A DNA stretch of 13,074 nt, taken from NCBI GenBank assembly GCA_945952355.1, contig CAMFIW010000029.1, positions 1-13,074 on the forward strand, in the 5' to 3' direction. A model generated the notes under the pieces. That model searched no databases and was not told where the DNA came from. It saw nothing but the letters and a program-made list of their open reading frames with translations. Position 1 is the stretch's first letter; each line of letters begins with the position of its first letter. The stretch comes from an uncultured Phenylobacterium sp. GTDB taxonomy: Bacteria > Pseudomonadota > Alphaproteobacteria > Caulobacterales > Caulobacteraceae. The position numbers and the translations under genes were made by a program. Positions 7,073-13,074 of the stretch are shown here, one piece after another.

Positions 7073-8737
7073 GTGGCGTCGAGACTTGCGATCTATCATC
7101 CGCCGGGACGGCTTGGCCTGGGCCAAAACCCGTTCGGCAAGGATGTCGCCAATCTCCAGCTCTACCGGGCGCTGGCCAGCTATGGCGGCTTCGAACACAT
7201 CGACTTCCTGTCGAACTCGGCGGTCGACACGCAGACCCTGACCGAGGGCCTGTTCCCCGACGGCCCCCCGCGCGCCACCGTGGCCGGCGGCACGGTGCTG
7301 TCGACGGAGGGACCGGCCGCGGCCGGCGTGCTTTTTCGCGGACAGCCTGAACTCGCCGAGATCGCCTGGATTCGCCGCCGCCTGGCCCATGACCGCGCCT
7401 ATAGCCTGGTGGGCTTGATCCACACCATCGCCCCGCCGGCCATGCGTGACATCATCGGCCAGGCGCTGATCGCACCGGTCCAGGAATGGGACGCGGTGAT
7501 CTGCACCTCGCCCTCGGTGCGCGACGCCATGGTTCGGATGTACGACGAACTCGGCGACTATCTGGGGGAGCGCTACGGCGGCGACCTGCGCCCGCGGCCG
7601 CGGCTGCCCGTGATCCCGCTGGGAGTCAACGCCGCGGAGATCCGCGAAAAGGCCGACCGACCAGGCGCCCGGGCCCGGGTCCGGGCCGATCTCGGCATCG
7701 AGAAGGACGAGGTCCTGGTCGTCTGGGTCGGCCGCCTGTCCTTTTTCGAGAAGGCCTTCCCCCAGCCGATGTTCCGCGCGGTGGAGGAGGCGGCGCGAAT
7801 GAGCGGGGTGAAGCTGCATTTCGCGCTCGGTGGCTGGTTCCCCAACGGCGACATCGACCGAGGCCGCTACGAGCAGGCGGCCCGCGCCTATGCGCCCAAC
7901 GTCCAGGTCGATTTCCAGGACGGCAACGACCCGGAGGTCGTCGCCGACCTCTGGGCCGCCGGCGACATCTTCATTTCCCTTGTCGACAACATCCAGGAAA
8001 CCTTCGGCATCACCCCGGTCGAGGCCATGGCCGCCGGCTTGCCCGCCGTCGTCAGCGACTGGGATGGCTATCGCTCGACGGTGCGCCACGGGATCGAGGG
8101 TTTCCTGATCCCCACCCTCGGCGGGCCGCCCGGACCCTATGGCGAGGCGCTGGCCAGCCGCCATGGACTCGGCATGCTCACCTACCAGGCCTATGTGGGC
8201 ACCGTGGCCCAGCACACGGCCGTGCATGTCGGCAAGGCGGCCGAGGCGATAGCCGATCTCGCCCGCTCGCCCGAACTGCGCCGGAAAATGGGCCAGGCCG
8301 GCCGCAATCGGGTGCGTGACGCCTTCGATTGGCCGGTCGTGACGCGGCAGATCAGTGGCCTGCTGCGGGAACTCGCGCCCGTGCGCGGGCAGGCCCCCGC
8401 CGAGCCGGCGCGGCATCGCACCAACCCGGTGCGCGGCGACCCCTTCGCCGACTTCGCCGGGTTCGCCACCCACGCCCTCGACGTCGACCTGCCCTTGCGC
8501 GTGCGTCCCGGCGTGGGAGACGCCGATCTGCAGCGCATTGCGGAGGTCGAGCTCGATTCCGCCTTCGGCGGTTGGCGCTGCACGCTGGACGAGGTCGCCC
8601 CGATTCTGGCGCGCATCGCTTCCGGCGAGACGCCGACCGTGAGGGCCGTCCTGCTCACGCTGCCCATGGAGCGCCGGCGCACAGGCCAGATGACGCTGGT
8701 GTGGTTGGCCAAGCTCGGCCTGATCGACTGGCTCTAG
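7073..8737 (+). CDS. GT4-type glycosyltransferase with C-terminal extension
   Basis: A 554-residue retaining glycosyltransferase of GT-B fold, probably cytosolic (no signal peptide or membrane helix). The N-terminal domain starts RLAIYHPPGRLGLGQNPFGK with a Gly-rich loop. The donor-binding half shows VVWVGRLSFFEKAFPQ (residues 216-231, R and K contacting donor phosphates), HFALGGWFP, and the E-x7-E motif ETFGITPVEAMAAGLP (309-324; E309 and E317). The last ~110 residues (from about DPFADFAGF) go beyond the GT4 core and end in a segment resembling a small helical domain; I cannot name it. Start choice: GTG at 7073 has AAGAGG 5 bases upstream, whereas GTG at 7067 lies inside that site. Sugar and acceptor are unknown; no polysaccharide cluster surrounds it. 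Its TAG stop shares CTAG (8734-8737) with the convergent LysR gene. Confidence 0.85.
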   Translation: MASRLAIYHPPGRLGLGQNPFGKDVANLQLYRALASYGGFEHIDFLSNSAVDTQTLTEGLFPDGPPRATVAGGTVLSTEGPAAAGVLFRGQPELAEIAWIRRRLAHDRAYSLVGLIHTIAPPAMRDIIGQALIAPVQEWDAVICTSPSVRDAMVRMYDELGDYLGERYGGDLRPRPRLPVIPLGVNAAEIREKADRPGARARVRADLGIEKDEVLVVWVGRLSFFEKAFPQPMFRAVEEAARMSGVKLHFALGGWFPNGDIDRGRYEQAARAYAPNVQVDFQDGNDPEVVADLWAAGDIFISLVDNIQETFGITPVEAMAAGLPAVVSDWDGYRSTVRHGIEGFLIPTLGGPPGPYGEALASRHGLGMLTYQAYVGTVAQHTAVHVGKAAEAIADLARSPELRRKMGQAGRNRVRDAFDWPVVTRQISGLLRELAPVRGQAPAEPARHRTNPVRGDPFADFAGFATHALDVDLPLRVRPGVGDADLQRIAEVELDSAFGGWRCTLDEVAPILARIASGETPTVRAVLLTLPMERRRTGQMTLVWLAKLGLIDWL

Positions 8738-9480
8738 GCCGGGCGCGCCGCGCGGCGCCTCTCCGCCTTGAAGTGCGCGATGAAGGCCGCGAGCCCCGCA
8801 GAGTGCAGGCGCTGGCGAGGATAGTAGAGGCTCACCCCCTCGAAGGGCGGGGTCCAGTCCTCCAGCATGGCGGTCAACTGGCCGGACGCGAGTTCGTCGG
8901 AGATGGCGCGCTCGATCACACAGGCCACGCCCGCCCCGGCCACCGCCGCCTGCACCGCCAGGTAGTCCGGACTCGCCACCAGCAGGAAGCGCTCGGCCTG
9001 GCCGAGCGGCAGGGCCACCATGTCCTGGGGCGCCGCGCCTGCGCCGCGTACGCCGGCGTCGAAGCCCTCGGCCACGATGTCGACCAATCGACCGTCCGAG
9101 ACGAGGTCCACGCGCATGTCAGGGCAGGCTGCCAGAAAGCTCAGCACCGTCGGCAGGATCCGCTCGGCGCCGCCCTCGGAGGCGTTCAGGCGCAGCAGGC
9201 CCGTCGGCGTATCGCGGAACCGGTTCACGCCGTCGACGGCGTCGCCGATCTCGCGGAGGGCCGGACGCGCTCGAGCGAGGAACTGCTCGCCGGCTTCGGT
9301 CAGGGCCACGCTGCGTGTGGTTCGATTGAACAGCCGTACCCCCAGCCGGCGCTCGACGCTGGCCAACGTGTGGCTGAGGGAGGAAGGCGACAGGCCCAGG
9401 TCCGCCGCGGCGGCGCGGAAGCTGCGCCGCTCGGCCACCGCAGACAAGAGGCCGAGGTCCTGCAGGGTCGGGCCCGCCAT
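8734..9480 (-). CDS. LysR-family regulator with shortened effector domain
   Basis: A 248-residue LysR-type regulator; the family is usually about 300. The N-terminal HTH is intact: LQDLGLLSAVAERRSFRAAA (6-25), then LGLSPSSLSHTLASVERRLG (28-47) and VRLFNRTTRSVALTEAG (48-64). The effector domain begins normally (GLLRLNAS, FLAACPDMRVDLVSDGRLVD) up to VASPDYLA (168-175). It then jumps straight to VQAAVAGAGVACVIERAISD (176-195). In relatives about 45-50 residues lie between these two segments, so there seems to be an in-frame internal deletion near base 8953. The end, LASGQLTAMLEDWTPPFEG (198-216), is normal. The start ATG at 9478-9480 lies 12 bases from a perfect inverted repeat, which argues for autoregulation and control of the divergent SDR gene. 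The ribosome site is weak. Confidence 0.87.
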   Translation of the reverse strand: MAGPTLQDLGLLSAVAERRSFRAAAADLGLSPSSLSHTLASVERRLGVRLFNRTTRSVALTEAGEQFLARARPALREIGDAVDGVNRFRDTPTGLLRLNASEGGAERILPTVLSFLAACPDMRVDLVSDGRLVDIVAEGFDAGVRGAGAAPQDMVALPLGQAERFLLVASPDYLAVQAAVAGAGVACVIERAISDELASGQLTAMLEDWTPPFEGVSLYYPRQRLHSAGLAAFIAHFKAERRRAARPA

Positions 9481-9492
9481 TGCCCATCTTTT

Positions 9493-9518
9493 CTCATCAG
9501 ATTGTGCAATCTGATGAG
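9493..9518. promoter_or_regulatory. LysR operator candidate (perfect 12+2+12 inverted repeat)
   Basis: CTCATCAGATTG (9493-9504) and CAATCTGATGAG (9507-9518) are exact reverse complements around a two-base TG centre. The repeat contains several T-N11-A frames, the LysR box pattern, and sits between a lysR gene and a divergent target gene. It lies 12 bases from the regulator's start and 54 from the SDR start, ideal for repressing its own gene and controlling the neighbour. Confidence 0.75.
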
Positions 9519-9572
9519 GATTATCACGACAAGCCGGAGCGGCTAGGCGCGTTGCTCGAGGATGGAACGCAC

Positions 9573-10595
9573 ATGTCTGAAACTGTTCTGGTGACCGGCG
9601 GGACTGGGTTCGTGGCCGGTTGGTGCATCGTCGAGCTGCTGCGGCGGGGTTACACGGTCCGCGCGACCGTTCGCAGTCTCGAAAAGGGCGACGCCGTGCG
9701 CGTGGCGGTGGCGACGCAGGTCGATCCCGGCGACCGGCTCGACTTCTATGCGGCGGACCTGATGTCCGACGCCGGCTGGGAGGACGCCGTGGCGGGCTGC
9801 GACTATGTTCTGCATGTCGCCTCGCCGCTCGGCGGTGTGGTCGACGACCCCCAGAGCCTGATCGGTCCCGCGCGCGAAGGCGCATTGCGCGTGCTCGCCG
9901 CGTCGGTGGGGGCGGGGGTCCGGCGCGTGGTGCTCACCTCGTCCACCGCGGCCTGCGCGCCACGCCTCCAGGGCCCCGATAGTCTCGGCGACGAGACCCG
10001 CTGGACCGACATCGACGATCCGACCCTCAACGCCTACCGCAGGTCCAAGGTCCTGGCCGAGAAGGCGGCATGGGACTTCATGAGGGCGCAGGGCGGTGAG
10101 ACCGAACTGACCACGGTCCTTCCCACCGCCATCTTTGGCCCGATCCTGTCCAAGGCGACGTTGGGCTCGGTGATGGTGGTGGGCCGCATCCTCTCGGGCC
10201 GCATGCCCGGGGCGCCGCGCCTGGGCTTCACCGTGGTGGACGCCCGGGACCTCGCCGTCGCCCACGTCCTGGCTATGACCAGCCCGCAGGCGGCCGGAGA
10301 GCGGTTCATCGCGGGCAACGACTATATGTGGATGGGCGACATCGCCCGCGAGCTGCGCGCTAGGATGGGGCCGCGCGCCGGAAAAGTCCGTATGCGGACC
10401 ATTCCCGATTTTGTCATGCGCATCCTGGCGAGGTTCGACTCCAACATGGCCAGCGTTCTGCCCAGCCTCGGCCGCCGCCACGCCTACAGTTCGGCCAAGG
10501 CCCAGGCCGTGCTGGGCTGGCGCCCGCGTCCCGGCGCCGAGACCGTTGTCGATTGCGCCGAGAGCCTGCTGGCTCATGGCGTGATCAAACCCTAG
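9573..10595 (+). CDS. extended SDR oxidoreductase (dihydroflavonol-4-reductase-like)
   Basis: A 340-residue NAD(P)-dependent reductase of the extended short-chain dehydrogenase family. The nucleotide site is VLVTGGTGFVAGW (5-17, TGxxGFxxx). R31 and R34 in RATVRS suggest NADPH preference as in DFR-like enzymes. ADLMSDAGW (61-69) gives the adenine-site Asp. VVLTSSTAA (119-127) supplies the catalytic Ser/Thr, and NAYRRSKVLAE (153-163) holds Y155 and K159 of YxxxK. LPTAIFGP (183-190) is the usual following element. ATG at 9573 has GAGGA about 10 bases upstream and begins the domain correctly; an in-frame ATG further left (9480) would add unrelated residues running through the operator. Divergent from the LysR gene, it is its likely target. 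The substrate (an aldehyde, ketone or flavonoid-like carbonyl) is not known. Confidence 0.9.
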   Translation: MSETVLVTGGTGFVAGWCIVELLRRGYTVRATVRSLEKGDAVRVAVATQVDPGDRLDFYAADLMSDAGWEDAVAGCDYVLHVASPLGGVVDDPQSLIGPAREGALRVLAASVGAGVRRVVLTSSTAACAPRLQGPDSLGDETRWTDIDDPTLNAYRRSKVLAEKAAWDFMRAQGGETELTTVLPTAIFGPILSKATLGSVMVVGRILSGRMPGAPRLGFTVVDARDLAVAHVLAMTSPQAAGERFIAGNDYMWMGDIARELRARMGPRAGKVRMRTIPDFVMRILARFDSNMASVLPSLGRRHAYSSAKAQAVLGWRPRPGAETVVDCAESLLAHGVIKP

Positions 10596-10660
10596 GCCCA
10601 AACTCCACGACGGCGCCAACACCATGCCCCTCGGCCGCAAATGGGGCGGGGGGTGAGCAA
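10596..10660. other. convergent gap with weak hairpin
   Basis: Between the convergent SDR and phosphatase genes, GCCCC (10626-10630) can pair with GGGGC (10643-10647) around a 12-base loop. There is no T-run on either strand, so as a terminator it is weak. Nothing else is visible. Confidence 0.25.
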
Positions 10661-11455
10661 CTAGCCGAGGATCTTCTCGCGCAGGCGGGCGGCCGCGGTG
10701 GCGTCGACGCCCAGGGCTTCCAGATAGCCGTCCACGCCGCCGTGCCCGGCCTCTATGGCGGCGAAAGCGGTCTCCAGATAGGCGCCGTCCACACCGAGGA
10801 ACGCACGCACGGCGGCGTCGGACGGGGTCTTGCCGAGCTGAGCCTCGAGCGCCTTGGCGACAACCGGGGCGCGGGCCTCAAGCCGGGCCGCCTCGTTGGT
10901 GAGGAGGTAGTCGGCGATGGCGTCGTCCCGGTGCACGCCCAGCACATGGTGGGTCAAGGCGGCGAGCAGGCCGGTGCGGTCCTTGCCGGCCGTGCAGTGG
11001 ATCAGCACGGCGCCGTCGAGCCGTCCGATGCCCTCGAAATAGCGGGCGAACAACTCCCTGTGCCGCGGCTCGAACGGAGCCTTTGCGTAGTAGTCGTGGA
11101 AGAAGGCCTGGGCGCTCTCTGTCGTCAGGTCGGTCTCGCGCAGGAAGGCCACGTGGGGGGCCTCGGCCTGGTCGCCGAAATCGTTGTCGATCACCTCGCC
11201 GGCGAAGCGCGCCGGCCGCGTTGTCGGGTTGGCGTCGCGTTCCTTCGGCCGGCGCAGGTCCACCACCAGGGCGAGGTCCAGTCCGCCAATGGTGTCCAGA
11301 TCCCCCGGAGTGGCCATGGCGTGGTGGGCGGACCGCCAGAAGCGGCCCGTCGGCATGCGCGCGCCGCCCGCGGCGGCATATCCGCCATAGTCGCGGAAGT
11401 TTTCCACCCCTTCGAGCGGCAGGATCCGGGCGGGCGCGGTCATCAATTTCACCAT
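10661..11455 (-). CDS. PTP-like tyrosine/serine phosphatase (Y_phosphatase3 type)
   Basis: A 264-residue protein with the cysteine-phosphatase loop HCTAGKDRTG (153-162: C154 nucleophile, R160 phosphate-binding) preceded by DGAVLI. N-terminal LEGVENFRDYGGY (14-26) and RFWRSAHH (38-45), plus VVDLRRPKERD (64-74), are typical of the bacterial tyrosine phosphatase/lipid phosphatase group PF13350. Members remove phosphate from phosphotyrosine, phosphoserine or phosphoinositides; the target here is unknown. No signal peptide is seen, so it is likely cytosolic. Two starts are possible: ATG at 11453-11455 and ATG at 11441-11443 (four codons later). Neither has a good ribosome site. The small glycosyltransferase gene lies 65 bases upstream on the same strand; that gap contains its own inverted repeat, so the two may or may not be co-transcribed. 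Confidence 0.88.
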   Translation of the reverse strand: MVKLMTAPARILPLEGVENFRDYGGYAAAGGARMPTGRFWRSAHHAMATPGDLDTIGGLDLALVVDLRRPKERDANPTTRPARFAGEVIDNDFGDQAEAPHVAFLRETDLTTESAQAFFHDYYAKAPFEPRHRELFARYFEGIGRLDGAVLIHCTAGKDRTGLLAALTHHVLGVHRDDAIADYLLTNEAARLEARAPVVAKALEAQLGKTPSDAAVRAFLGVDGAYLETAFAAIEAGHGGVDGYLEALGVDATAAARLREKILG

Positions 11456-11478
11456 GTCGGCGAGGCTAGGCCGGCTTT

Positions 11479-11505
11479 GTGACAGCTTGACCCAGGGTCC
11501 GTCAC
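11479..11505. repeat. nested inverted repeats upstream of the phosphatase gene
   Basis: GACCC-A-GGGTC (11489-11499) is a perfect 11-base palindrome. It is flanked by GTGAC (11479-11483) on the left and GTCAC (11501-11505) on the right, which also pair, though unevenly spaced (5 versus 1 base). It lies 24-50 bases before the phosphatase start and just after the upstream gene's stop. A regulator site or weak terminator is possible; there is no T-run. Confidence 0.4.
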
Positions 11506-11520
11506 GCCGCCGCGACGCGC

Positions 11521-12267
11521 CTATTTGGCCAGCGCATCCATCAGGCTGCCCGAATAGGTCGTGTGCCCCGAGTGGTTGAACCGCGACTGGAAGTCGGCGA
11601 ACACCTGGCCGCCCAGGTCGCGCCAGCGGCGGCAGAAGGCGTAGTCCTCCGACAGCAGCTCTCCGGTCTCGGGCTCGATCAGGGTGTCGAAGATCATCGG
11701 CGCCTGGCTGGCGCCGCTGCCGGCCAGGTCGCGCATCTTGGCGACGAGCTGGGGATTGGCCTCGCTCACCGCCTGGACGACATGCCGCTTCGCCAGCATG
11801 ACGCCGCCGCCGACATAGGCCACCTGGCCGAACCCCTGGTCGTCCAGCTCTACGCTGTTGGTCGGGCTCGGGATGAAGCGGACGACATAGCCGACGGCTG
11901 CGGCCTGCAGGTCCTTCACGCCGTCCAGGGCGGCCTTCCGCGCCTTGTCCCAGTCGATGCGCTTCAGCGGGTAGACCCCGCCCACCAGGTCGCGGTCGGC
12001 GTCGATCAGACGGAACACCTGCTCGGCGGCGAAGCCGATGTCGGCGTCGATGAACAGGAGATGTGTGGCCTCGCTGGCCAGGAACTTGGCGGCCATCACG
12101 GCCCGCGCCCGGGTGATCAGGGCGTCGCCGCCCCCAAGGTCGACATGCAGGTCCACGCCCCGCGCCATGCAGGCCCGCTGCAGGTCGAGCACTCCCTGCA
12201 AGTAGCTGATATAGGCCATGCCCCCGTAGCAGGGGGTCGCCAGATAGATCGAAAGCCTCTCGGCCAT
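11521..12267 (-). CDS. GT-A-like glycosyltransferase with DAD motif
   Basis: A 248-residue protein without signal peptide or membrane helix. It begins LSIYLATPCYGGMAY (5-19), a GT-A nucleotide-sugar entry. VDLGGGDALITRARAVMAAK (42-61) leads to HLLFIDADIGF (69-79), where D74-A75-D76 is the metal-binding DxD. VGGVYPLKRIDW (95-106), VGGGVMLAKR (152-161) and SEDYAFCRRWRDLGG (206-220, candidate catalytic acid E207/D208) follow, then FNHSGHTTY (230-238) with H232 and H235 as possible metal ligands. The overall pattern is that of small bacterial GT2/Anp1-like transferases. The ATG at 12265-12267 has GAGG 5 bases upstream. A GTG at 12283 would add MFREAS but places the ribosome site inside the gene. 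Donor and acceptor are unknown. Confidence 0.78.
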   Translation of the reverse strand: MAERLSIYLATPCYGGMAYISYLQGVLDLQRACMARGVDLHVDLGGGDALITRARAVMAAKFLASEATHLLFIDADIGFAAEQVFRLIDADRDLVGGVYPLKRIDWDKARKAALDGVKDLQAAAVGYVVRFIPSPTNSVELDDQGFGQVAYVGGGVMLAKRHVVQAVSEANPQLVAKMRDLAGSGASQAPMIFDTLIEPETGELLSEDYAFCRRWRDLGGQVFADFQSRFNHSGHTTYSGSLMDALAK

Positions 12268-12326
12268 GGACGCCTCGCGGAACACGAAGCGCGAACTTCA
12301 GGCGGTTCCGGCCTTACCGCAAGCGG

Positions 12327-13074
12327 TCAGGGCTGCTTGCCCGGCCAGGTCAGGAAGCCGCGGCGGTCGCGGCCCGCGGCCTGGGCCTCGCAGCCGCAAT
12401 CGTCGCTGCGTGCGCTAGAGGCGGCCCCGCCGGCGCTGGACGCGCCGCTCTCGCGATAGCTGTATGTCTCCCGCTCGCTTTCGCTGCGCTGGTAGGACGA
12501 GCTCTGATGGCCGCCATAGCGATCATCGCGCCGCTCTTCGAAATAGACGCCTTGGGGCGGAACGACGCGCTCGTAGCGTTCTTCGCGACCATAGCCCTGG
12601 GCGCGGCCGTCATAGGTCTCGCGACGCTCGTAGGTCGGGCCGCGGCGGTCATGCTCGTCGCGGCCGTAGGCCGGCGGCGGGGGCGCATAGCGTGGCGGCG
12701 GCGGGCCGTAGGCGGTCGGCGGCGGCGTGACGAACTGGCGCTCGTAGTGGCGTTCGACATAGCCGTCGGCATAGGCGTTGCGGCGCACCGGCGGGGCGGC
12801 GACCTCCCGGATCACCACGATCTTCTTGATGATTACGCGCTCGCGGGCATGGCCGGCCGGACGCGTGGGCCGGGCCGGATGGCCGGGCCGCCAGGCGACG
12901 TGGCGCGACTTGGACCATGTCTTGGCGTGTTCGCCCGGCGCGGCGGCCGGCAGGGCGGCTTTCGGCGCCTCGGGAGCCATGGCGGGCTGGGCAGGCGGGC
13001 AGGCGGGCTGCGGCGAGGGCGGGCAGGCCGCAGCGGCCGCCGGACCGGTCGCGGGGCCGGTCGCGGGGCCGGTC
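12327..13074 (-). CDS. low-complexity Pro/Arg/Tyr-rich hypothetical protein, start outside window
   Basis: I do not recognise this gene. The reading frame stays open to the window edge, giving at least 248 residues. An ATG at 12978-12980 is in frame, but the Ala/Pro-rich composition continues upstream of it, so the true start is probably beyond the window. From N to C: TGPA repeats, a Pro/Ala/Cys stretch, a basic segment ending RERVIIKKIVVIREV, and a long Arg/Tyr/Glu/Pro-rich region with blocks such as PPPPRYAPPPPAYG and YERRETYDGR. A Ser-rich patch and DCGCEAQ come next, then the less repetitive tail AAGRDRRGFLTWPGKQP. The composition predicts disorder. A signal peptide may lie outside the window, which would make it an exported or envelope-linked protein, but that is not shown. 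Strand and frame are chosen for the long open frame and distinctive biased composition; a shadow frame is less likely. Confidence 0.6.
   Translation of the reverse strand, partial: TGPATGPATGPAAAAACPPSPQPACPPAQPAMAPEAPKAALPAAAPGEHAKTWSKSRHVAWRPGHPARPTRPAGHARERVIIKKIVVIREVAAPPVRRNAYADGYVERHYERQFVTPPPTAYGPPPPRYAPPPPAYGRDEHDRRGPTYERRETYDGRAQGYGREERYERVVPPQGVYFEERRDDRYGGHQSSSYQRSESERETYSYRESGASSAGGAASSARSDDCGCEAQAAGRDRRGFLTWPGKQP
13045..13074. repeat. 12-bp tandem repeat encoding TGPA units
   Basis: The unit CCGGTCGCGGGG occurs twice perfectly (13045-13056, 13057-13068) and begins a third copy that runs off the window. On the minus strand it encodes repeated Thr-Gly-Pro-Ala, in frame with the low-complexity gene. 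The full copy number lies outside the window. Confidence 0.8.

Noticed and set aside
6977..8473. 498-codon leftward open frame opposite the GT4 gene
   Set aside because: Composition typical of the antisense of a GC-rich gene; the plus frame carries the E-x7-E glycosyltransferase motif.
9480..9572. Upstream in-frame ATG at 9480 for the SDR gene
   Set aside because: It would translate through the inverted-repeat operator and add residues not seen in the family. ATG 9573 starts right before the Rossmann motif and has GAGGA upstream.
9543..10640. 365-codon leftward open frame opposite the SDR gene
   Set aside because: No recognisable domain, while the opposite strand has TGGTGF and YxxSK motifs in order.
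10626..10647. Rho-independent terminator between the SDR and phosphatase genes
   Set aside because: Only a 5-bp GC stem with a 12-base loop and no T-run on either strand.

Overview
This 13,074-base window is very GC-rich chromosomal DNA from an alphaproteobacterium, most probably of the Caulobacterales (Caulobacter/Phenylobacterium type). That placement is inferred from base composition, protein style, GANTC sites in front of some genes and a CTAGAA-type -10 box before a tRNA. No marker gene in the window proves it. I see no insertion sequence, prophage or CRISPR array.

Left part (1-3684). The 3' end of an ABC-transporter ATPase gene meets a leftward gene for an exported MTA/SAH-nucleosidase-like protein, and their stop codons overlap. 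Diverging from that gene are an exported NUP-family ('purine nucleoside permease') protein and an AzgA/NCS2-type purine-base permease, 6 bp apart. Together these three look like a nucleoside-scavenging module: two phosphorylase-fold proteins outside the cytoplasmic membrane and an importer for the released base.

Middle part (3691-6950). A tRNA-Arg(CCG) gene with its own likely promoter is followed by a leftward six-helix membrane hybrid histidine kinase. The kinase has lost the key N-box asparagine. Its 279-bp upstream region is AT-richer and full of inverted repeats. Next come a leftward SRPBCC (AHSA1-like) protein and an ArsR-type repressor that overlap by one base, with a palindromic operator/promoter candidate upstream.

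Right part (6951-13074). A GT4-type glycosyltransferase with an unassigned C-terminal region converges on a LysR regulator, again with overlapping TAG stops. The LysR protein appears to lack about 50 residues from the middle of its effector domain. It diverges from an extended-SDR reductase, and a perfect 12+2+12 inverted repeat lies between the two. Then, all leftward, come a PTP-like phosphatase (HCTAGKDRTG loop), a small GT-A-like glycosyltransferase with a DAD motif, and a low-complexity Pro/Arg/Tyr-rich protein whose start lies beyond the window.

Most strongly supported by sequence: the purine module, the LysR/SDR operator and the tRNA. The best leads for new biology are the periplasmic purine module, the shortened LysR with an intact operator, the N-box-deficient kinase, and the repeat-rich disordered protein at the right edge.
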